From: an uncultured Paracoccaceae bacterium
Lineage (GTDB): Bacteria; Pseudomonadota; Alphaproteobacteria; Rhodobacterales; Rhodobacteraceae
Direction: 5' to 3'
DNA: 23,094 nt
NCBI GenBank assembly: GCA_937927675.1
Contig: CALBSG010000002.1
Coordinates: 1 to 23,094, forward strand
Shown here piece by piece: positions 1 to 7,609 of the stretch; positions within the stretch are counted from its first letter, which is position 1; each line of letters begins with the position of its first letter. The notes under the pieces were generated by a model. It was not told the origin of the DNA. It worked only from the letters and a program-made list of their open reading frames with translations, and ran no database searches. The position numbers and the translations under genes were made by a program.

Positions 1-943
1 TTCCGATCTCGTCAAGGTGGATTACGAAGAAGAAGGCTCGGGCGGTGGCGGTTATGCCAAGGTCATGAGCGAGGGCTTCCAGGCCGCGCAGCGCGAGATG
101 TACGCGCAGCAGGCCAAGGAGTGCGACATCATCATCACCACCGCGCTGATCCCCGGCAAGCCTGCGCCCAAGCTGATCACCGCCGAGATGGTGCAAAGCA
201 TGAAGCCCGGCAGCGTGATCGTGGACATGGCCGCCGAGCAAGGCGGCAACTGCGAACTGACCGAACCCGGCAAAGCGGTGGTCAAGCACGGCGTGACCAT
301 CGTCGGCTACACCGATTTGGCCTCGCGTATGGCACGCCAGTCGTCCACGCTGTATGGCACCAACCTGTTCCGCCTGACGGAAGAGCTGTGCAAGACCAAA
401 GACGGCGTCATCAACGTCAACATGGAAGACGACGCCATCCGGGGCCTCACGGTCATCAAAGACGGTGAAATCACCTGGCCTGCGCCACCCTTGGTCGCTG
501 CACCCAAGCCTGCACCCAAGCCAGCTGCGGCACCTGCAGCCAAAAAAGGCCACGGCCACGGCGAGCCTTCGGGCCCCATGCCCGCAGGCAAGCTGGTCAT
601 CGTGGCGGCCGTCACGGCGGTGCTGTTTGCGCTGGTCGGTGCCTACGCGCCAGCGGCGTTCTTGTCGCACTTCACGGTGTTTGTGTTGGCCTGCTTCGTG
701 GGCTACATGGTGGTTTGGAACGTCAAACCCGCCTTGCACACGCCGCTCATGAGCGTGACCAACGCGATCAGCTCCATCATCGCCATCGGCGCGCTGGTGC
801 AGATTTCGCCCATGGCCAACGCCGCAGCCCGCCCCAACATGCTGATCATCATCTTGGCCTCGGTGGCGCTGGTCTTGACCGCCATCAACATGTTCGGCGG
901 CTTTGCCGTGACCCAGCGCATGCTGGCGATGTTCCGCAAATAA
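1..943 (+). CDS. pntA: NAD(P) transhydrogenase subunit alpha, C-terminal part (5' truncated by window edge)
   Basis: This is the alpha subunit of the inner-membrane proton-translocating transhydrogenase, which couples hydride transfer between NADH and NADP+ to proton flow. The reading frame is open from base 2 and stops with TAA at 941-943, so about 313 residues are present of a protein that is usually about 510. What remains is the second half of the NAD-binding domain (PGKPAPKLIT, then GSVIVDMAAEQGGNCELT), a linker rich in Ala, Pro and Lys with a GHGHG stretch (about residues 160-195 of the fragment), and four closely packed membrane segments ending in a short basic tail. It lies 98 bp upstream of pntB in the usual alpha-beta order. 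The sequence style seems Burkholderiales-like, unlike most of the window. Function is certain; the origin of this segment is in doubt. Confidence 0.95.
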   Translation, partial: SDLVKVDYEEEGSGGGGYAKVMSEGFQAAQREMYAQQAKECDIIITTALIPGKPAPKLITAEMVQSMKPGSVIVDMAAEQGGNCELTEPGKAVVKHGVTIVGYTDLASRMARQSSTLYGTNLFRLTEELCKTKDGVINVNMEDDAIRGLTVIKDGEITWPAPPLVAAPKPAPKPAAAPAAKKGHGHGEPSGPMPAGKLVIVAAVTAVLFALVGAYAPAAFLSHFTVFVLACFVGYMVVWNVKPALHTPLMSVTNAISSIIAIGALVQISPMANAAARPNMLIIILASVALVLTAINMFGGFAVTQRMLAMFRK

Positions 944-945
944 AA

Positions 946-1028
946 ACTTTAGGGACAGATCTTCAGCTCTGTCCCTAACTGATTGAGACTTTGGGGCAGA
1001 TCTTCAGATCTGTCCCCAACCGATTAAG
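946..1028. repeat. Tandem ~41-nt repeat carrying two stem-loops between pntA and pntB
   Basis: Two near-identical units, 946-987 and 988-1028, each begin ACTTT and end GATTGAG or GATTAAG. Each forms a hairpin. In the first, AGGGACAGA (951-959) pairs with TCTGTCCCT (968-976). In the second, TGGGGCAGATC (992-1002) pairs with GATCTGTCCCCA (1007-1018) around a single bulged T, with loop TTCA. Neither is followed by a T-run, so I read them as REP-like intergenic repeats that may stabilise or tune the pnt mRNA, not as terminators. Elements of the form CAGATCTTCAGATCTG are, as I recall, common between genes in Comamonadaceae, which fits the foreign look of this end of the window. Confidence 0.75.
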
Positions 1029-1041
1029 AAAAGAGACCTTC

Positions 1042-2439
1042 ATGACCTCTAGCCTGTCCACGGTCGCCTACATTGGTGCGACCATCCTCTTTATCCTCAG
1101 TTTGGGCGGTTTGTCCAACCAGGAAACTGCACGTCGCGGCAACCTCTACGGCATGGTCGGCATGGCGCTGGCCGTGGCAGCCACGGTGTTGGGTCCGCAA
1201 GTCACGGCCGCCGGCATCCCCTGGATCGTTGGTGCCATGGTGCTGGGCGGGGCCATTGGCCTGTACGCCGCGCGTTCGGTGCAAATGACGCAAATGCCCG
1301 AATTGGTCGCCCTCATGCACAGCATGGTTGGCATGGCCGCAGTGCTGGTTGGTTATGCCACGTATGTGGACCCCGAAGCGTCCAAAAACCTCGACAGCGC
1401 CGCGCACACCATCCACGCGATGGAAATCTACATCGGCATCTTCATCGGTGCGGTGACCTTCTCGGGCTCGATTGCCGCTTTCGGCAAGCTGTCGGGCCGC
1501 ATCGGCGGCAGTCCCTTGTTGCTGCCTGGCCGCCACTGGATCAATTTGGCTGGTTTGCTGGCGGTGGTTTACTTTGGCCGCATGTTCTTGCAAGCCGAGA
1601 CCATTGAACAAGGCATGGTTCCCCTCTTCATCATGAGTGCCATTGCGCTTTTGTTTGGCATTCACATGGTGATGGCCATCGGCGGCGCCGACATGCCGGT
1701 GGTGGTGTCGATGCTCAACAGCTACTCGGGCTGGGCCGCGGCGGCCACGGGCTTCATGCTGTCGAACGACCTGCTGATCGTCGTCGGCGCGCTGGTGGGT
1801 TCGTCGGGCGCGATCCTGTCCTACATCATGTGCAAGGCGATGAACCGCTCGTTCATCAGCGTTATCCTTGGCGGCTTTGGCGGCACCACGGGCCCGGCGA
1901 TGGAAGTCACGGGCGAGCAGATTGCCATCGACACCGAAGGTGTTGCGGCCGCGCTGAATGATGCGGAAAGCATCATCATCATTCCGGGTTACGGCATGGC
2001 GGTGGCGCAGGCGCAGCAATCGGTCAGCGAGTTGACCCGCAAGCTGCGCGCCAAGGGCAAGGAGGTGCGTTTTGCCATCCACCCGGTGGCGGGCCGTCTG
2101 CCGGGGCACATGAACGTGCTTCTGGCCGAGGCGAAGGTGCCTTATGATATCGTGCTGGAAATGGACGAGATCAACGACGACTTCCCGTCAACCGATGTGG
2201 CCATTGTGATCGGGTCGAACGACATCGTGAACCCGGCTGCACAGGAAGATCCGAACAGCCCCATCGCAGGGATGCCGGTTCTGGAATGCTGGAAGGCAAA
2301 ACAGGTGTTCGTGTCGAAGCGGGGGCAGGGTACCGGCTATTCGGGTATCGAGAACCCGCTGTTCTACAAGGACAATACGCGGATGTTCTATGGCGATGCC
2401 AAAAAGTCGTTGGATGCCTTGTTGCCGCTGATCGACTGA
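1042..2439 (+). CDS. pntB: NAD(P) transhydrogenase subunit beta (apparently composite)
   Basis: This is the beta subunit of the proton-translocating transhydrogenase: about eight or nine membrane helices (roughly residues 1-265) followed by the NADP(H)-binding domain. At 465 aa it matches the usual length of about 460. Family landmarks are GGADMPVVVSMLNSYSGWAA at the end of the membrane part, IIPGYGMAVAQAQ for the NADP-binding fold, HPVAGRLPGHMNVLLAEA, and the C-terminal GDAKKSLDALL. The ATG at 1042 is chosen because it follows an AAGAGA ribosome site and gives the family N-terminus; a TTG 51 nt upstream would add residues encoded by the repeat hairpin. The N-terminal half resembles Burkholderiales PntB and the C-terminal half Rhodobacterales PntB, with the change somewhere in about 1,680-1,860. 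The frame is intact throughout. Confidence 0.95.
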   Translation: MTSSLSTVAYIGATILFILSLGGLSNQETARRGNLYGMVGMALAVAATVLGPQVTAAGIPWIVGAMVLGGAIGLYAARSVQMTQMPELVALMHSMVGMAAVLVGYATYVDPEASKNLDSAAHTIHAMEIYIGIFIGAVTFSGSIAAFGKLSGRIGGSPLLLPGRHWINLAGLLAVVYFGRMFLQAETIEQGMVPLFIMSAIALLFGIHMVMAIGGADMPVVVSMLNSYSGWAAAATGFMLSNDLLIVVGALVGSSGAILSYIMCKAMNRSFISVILGGFGGTTGPAMEVTGEQIAIDTEGVAAALNDAESIIIIPGYGMAVAQAQQSVSELTRKLRAKGKEVRFAIHPVAGRLPGHMNVLLAEAKVPYDIVLEMDEINDDFPSTDVAIVIGSNDIVNPAAQEDPNSPIAGMPVLECWKAKQVFVSKRGQGTGYSGIENPLFYKDNTRMFYGDAKKSLDALLPLID

Positions 2440-2465
2440 TCGCAATCGCGGCGCAGTGCCGACAG

Positions 2466-2494
2466 AAAAGGCCCCGGTCACGCCGGGGCCTTTT
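2466..2494 (+). terminator. Rho-independent terminator after pntB
   Basis: A perfect 12-bp stem, AAAAGGCCCCGG (2466-2477) with CCGGGGCCTTTT (2483-2494), encloses the 5-nt loop TCACG. It has a GC core and ends in T residues, 26 bp after the pntB stop. It separates the pnt genes from the DUF3422 gene. Confidence 0.9.
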
Positions 2495-2599
2495 GCATTT
2501 TAGCAACAGGTCGGGGGCATACCCCGGTATGCCGCATCGGGACTGGAAATTGGCAGGCCGGCAGGGGCAAATCGCCTGAAACGCCGAAGGCTTAAGACC

Positions 2600-3877
2600 A
2601 TGATCTCAGACCATCCCCTGCGCTATGCCACCGTGAACGAGCTGCATGCCCGGCCCTTTCCGATGCTGCGCGCGCCTTGCATGGCGGCCTATGTGGCGAT
2701 CAAGGAACCGATTGAGGCGGCAAACCGCGACCGGGGCGCAGATCGGGCGCATCTTGTGGCGCTTTTGGATCGGCATGGCGCCGCCCATCCGCAGCCCGAG
2801 GCCACCCATTACGCGGGAGAGATCGGCCGGTCGAACCTGAAATGGGAAAGCCATACCGAGTTCGTCACCTATTCCGCCTTTACGCCCGGCCTGTCCGCCC
2901 GGCCCTTTGATCCGATGGAGGCAGATGTCTTTCCGGCCGATTGGCTGGAACATGCGCCGGGTACGCGGCTGACGTCGATCCTGATCCGGGTCGAGACCTT
3001 GCCACAGGACGAAGCGGCCATGTTGGCACAGCTTGATCAGTGGTTCGTGGCCGAAAGCCTTGCCGTGGCGCGGGTGGTGGATGGGGCGGCCGTTGTGGCG
3101 GGGGACTTCCGCATTGATCCGGCCGGGCATATGCGCTTTGCCGTTTTTGTGCGGCCGGGCACCGGCAGCCGGCGGGTCGGGCGCATCGTGCAACGACTGT
3201 GCGAGATTGAAACCTATCGGGCGATGTCGATGCTGGGGCTGATGCGCTCGCGGCAGTTGACGGGGCAGTTGAATGCGCTGGACCCAAGGCTTGCGGCGCT
3301 GGTTGGCGGGATGGATGCGACCGAACCCTCGCCGGAAACCGCGCTGCATAACCTGTTGGCCATTTCGGCAGAGCTGGAAAGTCTTGCGGTGAAATTCTCG
3401 TTCCGCTTTGGCGCGACAGCGGCCTATGAGGCGATCTTGAACCAGCGCGTGCAGGTCCTGCGCGAAGAGCGGGTGGCCGGGCGGCAAAGCTTTGGCGAAT
3501 TCATGATGCGCCGTTACGATCCCGCGATGCGCACCGTGAAATCGGCCGAAAAGCGGCTGAAAGAGATGGCGGACCGGGCGGAACGCGCGGCAGAGTTGCT
3601 GCGCACGCGAGTGGATGTTGAGCGGTCCGCCCAAAACCAACGGCTGTTGGAAAGCATGGACCGCCGCGCCGATCTTGCCTTGCGGTTGCAACACACGGTC
3701 GAGGGTCTGTCGGTGGTTGCGATCAGCTATTACGCGGTCAGCCTTGCAGGCTATCTTGGCTATCCTGTCGCCAAGGCGGCCGGGATCAGCAAAGAGATGA
3801 TGACGGCAGGGCTTGTGCTGCCGGTGATCGGGGCTGTGTGGTTGATGGTGCGGCGCATCCGCAAGGCAATGCACTGA
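2600..3877 (+). CDS. DUF3422 family membrane-anchored protein
   Basis: This 425-aa protein begins with the family signature HPLRYATVNELHARPFP and is recognised as DUF3422, a family of unknown function widespread in proteobacteria. The first 330 residues look soluble and include helical, charge-rich stretches near residues 290-365 (SAEKRLKEMADRAERAAELL) that could form a coiled coil. Two hydrophobic segments close the protein (about residues 370-392 and 398-415), followed by the basic tail RRIRKAMH, so most of it probably sits on one face of the inner membrane. The ATG at 2600 has a weak AAGG 10 nt upstream, and the signature begins within a few residues of it. It stands alone between two terminators. 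I cannot assign a biochemical role. Confidence 0.88.
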   Translation: MISDHPLRYATVNELHARPFPMLRAPCMAAYVAIKEPIEAANRDRGADRAHLVALLDRHGAAHPQPEATHYAGEIGRSNLKWESHTEFVTYSAFTPGLSARPFDPMEADVFPADWLEHAPGTRLTSILIRVETLPQDEAAMLAQLDQWFVAESLAVARVVDGAAVVAGDFRIDPAGHMRFAVFVRPGTGSRRVGRIVQRLCEIETYRAMSMLGLMRSRQLTGQLNALDPRLAALVGGMDATEPSPETALHNLLAISAELESLAVKFSFRFGATAAYEAILNQRVQVLREERVAGRQSFGEFMMRRYDPAMRTVKSAEKRLKEMADRAERAAELLRTRVDVERSAQNQRLLESMDRRADLALRLQHTVEGLSVVAISYYAVSLAGYLGYPVAKAAGISKEMMTAGLVLPVIGAVWLMVRRIRKAMH

Positions 3878-3879
3878 AA

Positions 3880-3900
3880 CGATTTTTCGGCGAAAAATCG
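3880..3900. terminator. Bidirectional hairpin between DUF3422 gene and ABC operon
   Basis: CGATTTTTCG (3880-3889) and CGAAAAATCG (3891-3900) form a near-perfect palindrome 2 bp after the DUF3422 stop and 14 bp past the end of the converging permease gene. The A/T-rich arms supply a U-tract on either strand. A second small inverted repeat, GCGGGCG (3907-3913) with CGCCCGC (3919-3925), overlaps the permease stop codon. Confidence 0.6.
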
Positions 3901-3914
3901 GCTGCGGCGGGCGA

Positions 3915-4820
3915 TTAACGCCCGCGCGCCTTGGGGTCCAGCGCGTCGCGCAGGCCATCGCCGATATAGTTCACCGACAGCACCGTCAGCGAGATCGCCA
4001 GACCCGGCCAGATCACCCGCTCGGGGTAAAGCTGCATGTATTGCAACCCGTCGAACAGGAGCCGCCCCCAGGTCGGGAAATCTGGCGGAAAGCCAAGGCC
4101 AAGGAAGGACAGCACACTTTCGGTGATGATTGCCTCGGCAATGCCCAGCGTGGCGGCCACCATGACGGGCGAGACGACATTGGGCAGGATATGGCGCAGG
4201 ATGATCCGGCGCGGTGGGGCGCCGATGGAACGGGCGGCCAACACGTATTCGCGCTCTTTCAACGCCAGCACCTCGCCCCTGACGATACGGGCGGCGTGCA
4301 TCCAACTGGTAACCCCGATGGCAAAGACGATCAGGATGAACGCGCCAAGTTCCGGCCCGACGATCCCGGCAATCCTGTCGCGAAACAGCATGACCATGAC
4401 CAAGAGGAGCGGGATCAAGGGCAGGGCAAGGAACATATCGGTCAGCCGCATCAACGGCCCGTCCAGCCGTTTGAAATAGCCCGCCAAGACACCGATGAAG
4501 GTGCCAACAAAAATGGCGATCATCATCGCGATAAAGCCCACGGCCAAAGACACCCGACCGGCCGAAATCATGCGGTCCAGCATGTCGCGGCCCAACTGGT
4601 CTGTCCCAAGCGGAAAGCGCAGGGAAGGCGGCTTGTTCTTGACCTTTAACGCCTCGGAGACTTTCAGCGTTTCGGCCTGCCACAGATAGGGGCCAAGCAG
4701 CACAAAGGCGACAAGGAAGACCAGAACGCAAAGGCCAAAGACCGCGCCCTTATGCTGGCGGAACTGGCGCCAGATGGCGGCGAGTTGGCTTTCGGCCCGG
4801 TCCAGAGAGATGTCAGTCAT
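3915..4820 (-). CDS. Peptide-type ABC transporter permease (DppC/OppC family)
   Basis: This is the second inner-membrane permease of a family-5 (peptide/nickel/opine-type) ABC importer, 301 aa. It starts with a cytoplasmic N-terminus and one membrane helix (about residues 27-45). The DppC-type segment FPLGTDQLGRDMLDR follows, and then five helices. The coupling (EAA) motif is REYVLAARSIGAPPRRIILRH, which contacts an ATPase subunit. The start is ATG at 4820 (MTDISLDRA); the frame runs further upstream but that would extend far into the preceding gene. The start codon overlaps the 3' end of the upstream permease by 8 nt (ATGACTGA), with GAGGA placed just before it inside that gene, so translation is probably coupled. 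It is the last gene of the operon. Confidence 0.93.
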   Translation of the reverse strand: MTDISLDRAESQLAAIWRQFRQHKGAVFGLCVLVFLVAFVLLGPYLWQAETLKVSEALKVKNKPPSLRFPLGTDQLGRDMLDRMISAGRVSLAVGFIAMMIAIFVGTFIGVLAGYFKRLDGPLMRLTDMFLALPLIPLLLVMVMLFRDRIAGIVGPELGAFILIVFAIGVTSWMHAARIVRGEVLALKEREYVLAARSIGAPPRRIILRHILPNVVSPVMVAATLGIAEAIITESVLSFLGLGFPPDFPTWGRLLFDGLQYMQLYPERVIWPGLAISLTVLSVNYIGDGLRDALDPKARGR

Positions 4821-5820
4821 AGCGGATCCTCGGGTCAAGCAGGCCGTAAAGCACATCGGCAATCAAGTTGAAGGTCACGATCAAGATGGCAAAGATGAAG
4901 GCCAGCGTTTGCACCATCGGCAGGTCATTGCCATGGATGGCCCCGATCAGCGCCGCCCCGATGCCGTTCACGCCGAACAGGTTCTCGGTGATGATCGCCC
5001 CGCCAAAGATTGACGGGATTCCAAGCGCGATGACGGTCACCACCGGGATCAGCGAGTTGCGCAACACATGTTTCAAGACCACCGTGCGTTCCGACATGCC
5101 CTTGGCGCGGGCGGTGCGGACGTAGTCTTGCTTCATGTTTTCCAGCATGGAAGAGCGCATGTAGCGGCTGATCGCTGCGGCATTGGCCAGACCCAGCACC
5201 ATGACCGGCATGGCCATCTGGCGCAGTTGTTTCAGGAAACTGGCCCAATCCGTCACCTCTAGCGTGGTGTCGTATTTGGTCGGAAACCAGCCCAGCCAGA
5301 CGCCGAAGACGATGATGAAGATGGTGCCGGAAAAGAAGGTCGGCACCGAAAAGCCGATCATGGCGAACATGGTGCCGAACTGATCAAACAGCGAATACTG
5401 CTTGTAAGCCGAATAGATGCCGATCGGCAGGGCGATCAGGACGCCCACCAGATAGGCGGTGCCGATCACGGTCAGCGTCTGCGGCATGCGTTCGGCAATC
5501 AGCGGGAAAACCGGGCTGCGGGTTTGGTAGCTGATGATGCGCTGCAGGCCTTCGGCGTGGGTCGTGCCAAAAAGTGCGTCAAAGCCATTCAGCGGTTCAA
5601 CCCAGAAAAACTGTTTCAGCCACAAGAGATAGCGCACATGCAAGGGTTCGTTGACGCCCAAGGCCTCAAGGATCTTAGCGCGCACTTCGGGCGGCACGGT
5701 CAGTGGGATCTCCGATGCGGGCGAGCCGGGGGCAAGATCGACCAAAAGGAAGATGACAAGACTGATCAGCAAAAGCGTCGGGATGGCCAGAAGTAGCCGT
5801 CTCAGCGTGTAGGTGAGCAT
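4813..5820 (-). CDS. Peptide-type ABC transporter permease (DppB/OppB family)
   Basis: This 335-aa protein is the first permease subunit. It opens with the classical DppB N-terminus (YTLRRLLLAIPTLLLISLVIF), has a periplasmic loop at about residues 30-100, and then five further helices. The EAA coupling motif is DYVRTARAKGMSERTVVLKH, followed by the conserved end LYGLLDPRIRYD. The periplasmic loop contains an insertion around WVEPLNGFDALFGTTHAEG, which is longer than in E. coli DppB as I remember it. It lies 85 nt after the binding-protein gene, and that gap contains a strong hairpin. No good ribosome site precedes the ATG, so expression may be lower than that of the binding protein. Confidence 0.94.
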   Translation of the reverse strand: MLTYTLRRLLLAIPTLLLISLVIFLLVDLAPGSPASEIPLTVPPEVRAKILEALGVNEPLHVRYLLWLKQFFWVEPLNGFDALFGTTHAEGLQRIISYQTRSPVFPLIAERMPQTLTVIGTAYLVGVLIALPIGIYSAYKQYSLFDQFGTMFAMIGFSVPTFFSGTIFIIVFGVWLGWFPTKYDTTLEVTDWASFLKQLRQMAMPVMVLGLANAAAISRYMRSSMLENMKQDYVRTARAKGMSERTVVLKHVLRNSLIPVVTVIALGIPSIFGGAIITENLFGVNGIGAALIGAIHGNDLPMVQTLAFIFAILIVTFNLIADVLYGLLDPRIRYD

Positions 5821-5864
5821 GGGGCGGGGTGCCTTTGGTCAGCAGTCTGTGGAAAAGGGGGATT

Positions 5865-5892
5865 GGGGGCAGGCCGATCATGGCCCACCCCC
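5865..5892 (-). promoter_or_regulatory. Intercistronic stem-loop between binding-protein and permease genes
   Basis: On the minus-strand mRNA, GGGGGTGGGCC pairs with GGCCTGCCCCC around the 6-nt loop ATGATC: an 11-bp stem in which two tandem G-U wobbles join the blocks. On the plus strand the same positions are CA opposite CA and do not pair, so the full stem exists only on the operon transcript. It lies 13 nt past the binding-protein stop. Hairpins in this place commonly protect the upstream message from 3' exonucleases or reduce read-through, giving more binding protein than permease. There is no T-run, so full termination is not expected. Confidence 0.6.
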
Positions 5893-5905
5893 GAGGATCG
5901 TCAGA

Positions 5906-7609
5906 TCACTTCACGCGGAACCAGTTTTCGGCGTTCCACATTTCGGTGTCCCAAGTGTTCAGCACCACGCCGCCCAAGGTGACGGAGGCTGCCGACAGAC
6001 GGCCACGGTCAACCAACGGCACCACGGTCATGGTGTCGCGGGTCAGCATGGCGTTCATCGTCTTGGCCAGTTCGGAGCGCTTGGCCAGATCGGCGGTTGC
6101 GGCCATTTCCTTGACCAGTGCGTCATAGGCCGGGTCGCAATAGCGGTTGATGTTTTCACCCTGCCATTGGTTGTCCGGGCCGGGGATCTTGTCGCACATG
6201 TATTGCGCCAGATAGGGTTCCGGATCGGTGCCGTCGAAGTTGTTGGCATACATTTCAACGTCGGCGTAGAACTTCTGGAAGGTGTCGGGCGAACCTGCGT
6301 CGCCGCCGAAGAACACGGATGCGTCGATGTTCTTCAACTCGACCGAGACGCCGATTTCTTCCCACCAGCCCTTGACCAGAGCTTGGAAGTCTTGGCGCAC
6401 CGGGTTCGTCGAGGTTTGGTAGAGCAGGTGCAGCTTCTTGCCGTCCTTCTCGCGCACGCCATCGCCGCCAACGACCCAGCCTGCTTCGTCCAGCAGTTTC
6501 TTGGCGCCTTCGATGTCTTGCGTCAGGCAACCGGTGTTGGTGGCGTCGGCAAACATTTCCGGGGCAGGGACCAAGTTGCAGGTCGGACGCCCGGCCGAGC
6601 CGTAGCCGACATCGACCAGCACCTGACGGTCAATCGCCATCGACAGCGCCTGACGCACCTTGATGTCCGACAGGATCGGGTGCGGGTGCTTGACGGTCGA
6701 ACGTTCGCCTTCGGCCAGATCTGCCGAGGGGTCGGTCATGTTCATCTCGATCCGCTCAACCAGCGTGCCGAAGCCGTTCAGGAACACGCCCTTGCCACCG
6801 CCGGCCATCGCGGCTTGGAGTTCGGGGTTGATCTGGGTGTTCCAAGCATAGTCGAATTCGCCGGTTTCCATGACGGCACGCGCGGCCGCTTCGGCATCGC
6901 CGCCGCCCTTGACGGTCATGGTGGCGAAAGCGGGCTTGGCCGGGTCGCGGTAGTTCGGGTTCGCTTCCAAGGACACGGTGTCATTGGTCTTGAACTCTTT
7001 CACGACGAACGGGCCGGTGCCGATCGGCATGAAGTTCTGATCGGTGCAGGTCGAGGCCGCGGCGCCAAGGCAGTTGGCGAATTGTGCGGCCTGCAGGATG
7101 GGCGAGGTGCCGCCAACGAAGGCCATATAGGGGTTCGGCTTCGGCGAGGCGAATTTGACGACGATGGTCAGATCGTCCGGGGTTTCAACGGCGGTCACGC
7201 CTTCATAGCGGGCGGCTTGGGCGCAGCCGCCATCGGGATGGGTGCAATATTCCCAAGTGAATTTGGCGTCCGCCGAGGTGACGGGCGAGCCATCGGACCA
7301 CAGAAGGCCGGGCTTCAGTTTCCAGGTGATCGAGGTCAGGTCAGCAGCCACGCCACCATTTTCAACGGTCGGCACGCCGTCGGCCAGACGGGCGATCACT
7401 TCGCCTTTTTCGTTGAAGCCAGCCAGACCTTCCAACACCAGCGAGGCGGTTTCGACGTCTTTGGTGCCCGAGGACAGATAGGGGTTCAGCGTGGACGGGG
7501 CCTGCCAATACAGCACATTGACATGGCCGTCAGCGCCACGTTCGGCGAAGGCTGCGGGCGCGAAGGCGAACGCGCAGACCGCGCCCAGAAGGGCGGTTTT
7601 CAATTTCAT
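5906..7609 (-). CDS. Periplasmic peptide-type substrate-binding protein (SBP family 5)
   Basis: This 567-aa protein captures substrate for the adjacent ABC importer in the periplasm. A Sec signal peptide occupies residues 1-22 (MKLKTALLGAVCAFAFAPAA, then FA), with cleavage likely after AFA. Family-5 landmarks follow: YWQAPSTLNPYL, WKLKPGLLWSDGSPVTSADAKFTWEY, MPIGTGPFVVKEF and VRQALSMAIDRQVLVD. The mature part carries eight cysteines in closely spaced pairs (for example YCTHPDGGC and NCLGAAASTC), suggesting disulfides. The start is ATG at 7609, with AAGGAG at 7617-7622 on the complement and an ATGA overlap with the upstream ATPase gene. The frame is open 54 codons further, but that stretch encodes no signal peptide. 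The ligand cannot be deduced; peptides, N-acyl amino acids and opine-like compounds are all handled by this family. Confidence 0.94.
   Translation of the reverse strand: MKLKTALLGAVCAFAFAPAAFAERGADGHVNVLYWQAPSTLNPYLSSGTKDVETASLVLEGLAGFNEKGEVIARLADGVPTVENGGVAADLTSITWKLKPGLLWSDGSPVTSADAKFTWEYCTHPDGGCAQAARYEGVTAVETPDDLTIVVKFASPKPNPYMAFVGGTSPILQAAQFANCLGAAASTCTDQNFMPIGTGPFVVKEFKTNDTVSLEANPNYRDPAKPAFATMTVKGGGDAEAAARAVMETGEFDYAWNTQINPELQAAMAGGGKGVFLNGFGTLVERIEMNMTDPSADLAEGERSTVKHPHPILSDIKVRQALSMAIDRQVLVDVGYGSAGRPTCNLVPAPEMFADATNTGCLTQDIEGAKKLLDEAGWVVGGDGVREKDGKKLHLLYQTSTNPVRQDFQALVKGWWEEIGVSVELKNIDASVFFGGDAGSPDTFQKFYADVEMYANNFDGTDPEPYLAQYMCDKIPGPDNQWQGENINRYCDPAYDALVKEMAATADLAKRSELAKTMNAMLTRDTMTVVPLVDRGRLSAASVTLGGVVLNTWDTEMWNAENWFRVK

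Noticed and set aside
2606..3958. Long minus-strand frame opposite the DUF3422 gene, and similar ones at 1024-2109, 11077-12333 and 12841-14658
   Set aside because: Products are His/Arg/Gly/Gln-rich shadows of the real genes on the plus strand.
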